Below, piece by piece: positions 4,724-6,086 of a stretch of 6,086 bases of DNA (position 1 is its first letter; every line of letters begins with the position of its first letter). The position numbers and the translations under genes are program-made. Below the pieces are notes generated by a model. The model was not told the origin of the DNA, searched no databases, and saw nothing but the letters and a program-made list of their open reading frames with translations. This stretch comes from Planctomycetota bacterium (GTDB lineage Bacteria > Planctomycetota > MHYJ01 > JACQXL01 > JAVHLO01): positions 1 to 6,086 of the forward strand of contig JAVHLO010000219.1 of assembly GCA_031082105.1 (NCBI GenBank), written 5' to 3'.

Positions 4724-5935
4724 ATGCGCAAAACTCCATCCGCATCCCGACTCCAGATCGCCGTCTTCGGCAGACGGAATGCGGGCAAGTCGTCGATCGT
4801 CAACGCGCTCGTCAACCAGCCCGTGGCCATAGTGTCCGAAGTACCGGGCACGACGACCGACCCGGTCTTCAAGTCGATTGAAATCCACGGGCTCGGTCCG
4901 TGCATGATCGTCGACACGGCCGGACTTGATGACGCCGGGGTGGTCGGCGAACTGCGGGTCGCGCGCACACGACAGATTCTGGATCGGACAGACCTTGCAT
5001 TGCTGGTCATGGACGCCTGCGCCGGCTCAGACGACATCGAGATCGAGCTTCTTCGCGTACTGGCCGAACGGAACATCCCCGCGCTGGTCGTTGCGAACAA
5101 GATCGACAAGCTTCCCGCGGACGCGGCCCTACCCGGCGCATTTGCGGAACTCGGCGCGCCGATTGTCGCGGTGAGCGCGCTATGCGGGACGAATATCGAG
5201 ACGCTGAAAGAGGCGATCAAGACTGCCGCGCCGCGCGAAGAGAGAGAACGGACACCACTCGCCGGGCTGGTTGCGCCGAACAGCGTCGTCCTGCTCGTCA
5301 TGCCGCAGGACCTCGAGGCCCCCAAAGGGCGGCTCATTCTCCCGCAAGTCCAGACGATCCGGGACGCGCTCGACAGGGATACTATCTCTGTTGCGGTCAA
5401 GGCCGACCGTGTCAAAGAGGCCCTTGCTGTGCTTCGCGACCCGCCGGCCCTCGTCATCACGGATTCGCAGGCGTTCGAAAGGGTGGCAAAGGACACGCCG
5501 CCGTCCGTGCCGCTGACTTCGTTCTCGATAGTCTTTACGCGGCTCAAGGGCGACCTTGCGGCGGCCGTCGCGGGGGCCGAGACCATCGACCGGCTCAAGG
5601 ACGGCGACGCGATACTGATCGCCGAGGCGTGCACGCACCACCCGATCGAGGACGATATCGCGCGCGTGAAGATCCCGAACCTGTTGAAGCGGAGGACGGG
5701 CCGTGAGTTCAAGATCCGTTACTCCGCGGGCCACGATTTTCCATGCGCCGACGATGTGAAGCTGGTCATCCACTGCGGGAGCTGCATGCTGACCAGAACG
5801 GAAACGATGACGCGGTATCGCTGCGCGATCGGGAAGAAGATACCGATAACAAACTACGGGATCGCCATCGCGCATCTCCTGGGAATCCTGCCGAGGGCGC
5901 TGAAACCGTTCGGGCCTCCGGATTCCGGTTCGTAG
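4724..5935 (+). CDS. hydF: [FeFe]-hydrogenase maturation GTPase HydF
   Basis: HydF is the GTPase and Fe-S scaffold on which the diiron subcluster is assembled before transfer to the hydrogenase. The 403-residue product equals the usual length of about 400. The N-terminal GTPase domain has the P-loop GRRNAGKSS (16-24), PGTTTDP (41-47), DTAG (64-67), NKID (125-128) and SAL (151-153). A middle dimerisation region follows (about 175-260). The C-terminal cluster domain has Cys303-x-His305 and, 44 residues later, His350-Cys351-x-x-Cys354, the HydF cluster motif, all intact. The frame stays open upstream to 4568, but that part only translates palindromic repeats, so ATG 4724 is preferred; it lacks a clear Shine-Dalgarno, which may reflect insertion of the cassette just upstream. 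The stop codon lies inside the left arm of a hairpin. The family assignment is secure. Confidence 0.95.
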   Translation: MRKTPSASRLQIAVFGRRNAGKSSIVNALVNQPVAIVSEVPGTTTDPVFKSIEIHGLGPCMIVDTAGLDDAGVVGELRVARTRQILDRTDLALLVMDACAGSDDIEIELLRVLAERNIPALVVANKIDKLPADAALPGAFAELGAPIVAVSALCGTNIETLKEAIKTAAPREERERTPLAGLVAPNSVVLLVMPQDLEAPKGRLILPQVQTIRDALDRDTISVAVKADRVKEALAVLRDPPALVITDSQAFERVAKDTPPSVPLTSFSIVFTRLKGDLAAAVAGAETIDRLKDGDAILIAEACTHHPIEDDIARVKIPNLLKRRTGREFKIRYSAGHDFPCADDVKLVIHCGSCMLTRTETMTRYRCAIGKKIPITNYGIAIAHLLGILPRALKPFGPPDSGS

Positions 5936-5946
5936 TGAGCTACGCA
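5892..5946 (+). repeat. 55-nt direct repeat, copy 1 (hydF 3' end)
   Basis: These 55 bases are identical to 6032-6086. They cover the last codons and stop of hydF and 11 bases beyond. The preceding base differs (C at 5891, T at 6031), so the identity starts exactly here. Confidence 0.9.
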
Positions 5947-6023
5947 GCCGCAGCGGAGTAGCGTCGTATGCCTGAAGGCGCGGAAAACGGCACTCCGCTG
6001 CGGCTCCGTGCCTTACTACGAAC
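5928..6023. repeat. Large imperfect hairpin at the hydF stop
   Basis: Arms of 32 bases (5928-5959 and 5992-6023) pair at 28 of 32 positions around a 32-base loop. The hydF TAG stop at 5933-5935 lies within the left arm. The arms share the word CCGCAGCGGAGT. There is no T-tract after the right arm, so a typical intrinsic terminator is not shown, although the structure could protect or end the hydF transcript. It is probably another intergenic palindrome family. Confidence 0.7.
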
Positions 6024-6031
6024 GGGGCTAT

Positions 6032-6086
6032 CGAGGGCGCTGAAACCGTTCGGGCCTCCGGATTCCGGTTCGTAGTGAGCTACGCA
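6032..6086 (+). repeat. 55-nt direct repeat, copy 2 (window end)
   Basis: An exact copy of 5892-5946 running to the last base of the window, 140 bases downstream of the first. It would duplicate the hydF tail without the rest of the gene. An assembly overlap is as likely as a real tandem duplication. Confidence 0.85.

Overview
The window is GC-rich (about 64 % in a 180-base sample of hydE) and carries five protein genes, all on the + strand: rnc (RNase III), a Ycf46-like AAA+ ATPase, hydE, a small GIY-YIG nuclease, and hydF. HydE and HydF are two of the three [FeFe]-hydrogenase maturases, so the organism is probably an anaerobe or facultative anaerobe that makes or consumes H2. The phylum is not fixed by anything visible. 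The RNase III active-site variant, the Ycf46-like protein in a non-phototroph setting and the many intergenic palindromes would fit an uncultured PVC-type or related anaerobic lineage; this is a low-confidence inference.

Layout: 1-104 holds a 28-bp perfect inverted repeat. rnc starts best at 200, with a long disordered N-terminus. A 63-base gap with a duplicated GATTTGGGATTTT word and a strong Shine-Dalgarno leads to the AAA+ gene (1202-2677). A 279-base gene-free stretch (2678-2956) holds an inverted repeat of the CAAGACACAAAGG type. hydE (2957-4117) carries an unusual in-frame insertion of about 33 residues. Four bases after its stop begins a 573-bp cassette (4122-4694): three 28-nt palindromic repeats, a lower-GC GIY-YIG nuclease gene, then three copies of the same repeat in the opposite orientation. 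hydF (4724-5935) follows, its stop codon lying inside another large hairpin. The last 55 bases of the window exactly repeat 5892-5946.

How the genes work together: HydE (radical SAM) acts on the iron synthon made by HydG, and HydF (GTPase and Fe-S scaffold) delivers the assembled diiron subcluster to the hydrogenase. hydG and a hydrogenase gene are not in the window. rnc and the AAA+ gene have no evident functional tie to the maturases. The most interesting structure is the nuclease gene enclosed by inverted arrays of a dRS3-like palindrome, with one repeat encoding the end of the nuclease. This looks like a small repeat-associated mobile or repeat-spreading unit lodged between hydE and hydF. 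The exact 55-nt duplication at the right edge looks more like a short-read assembly overlap than biology.
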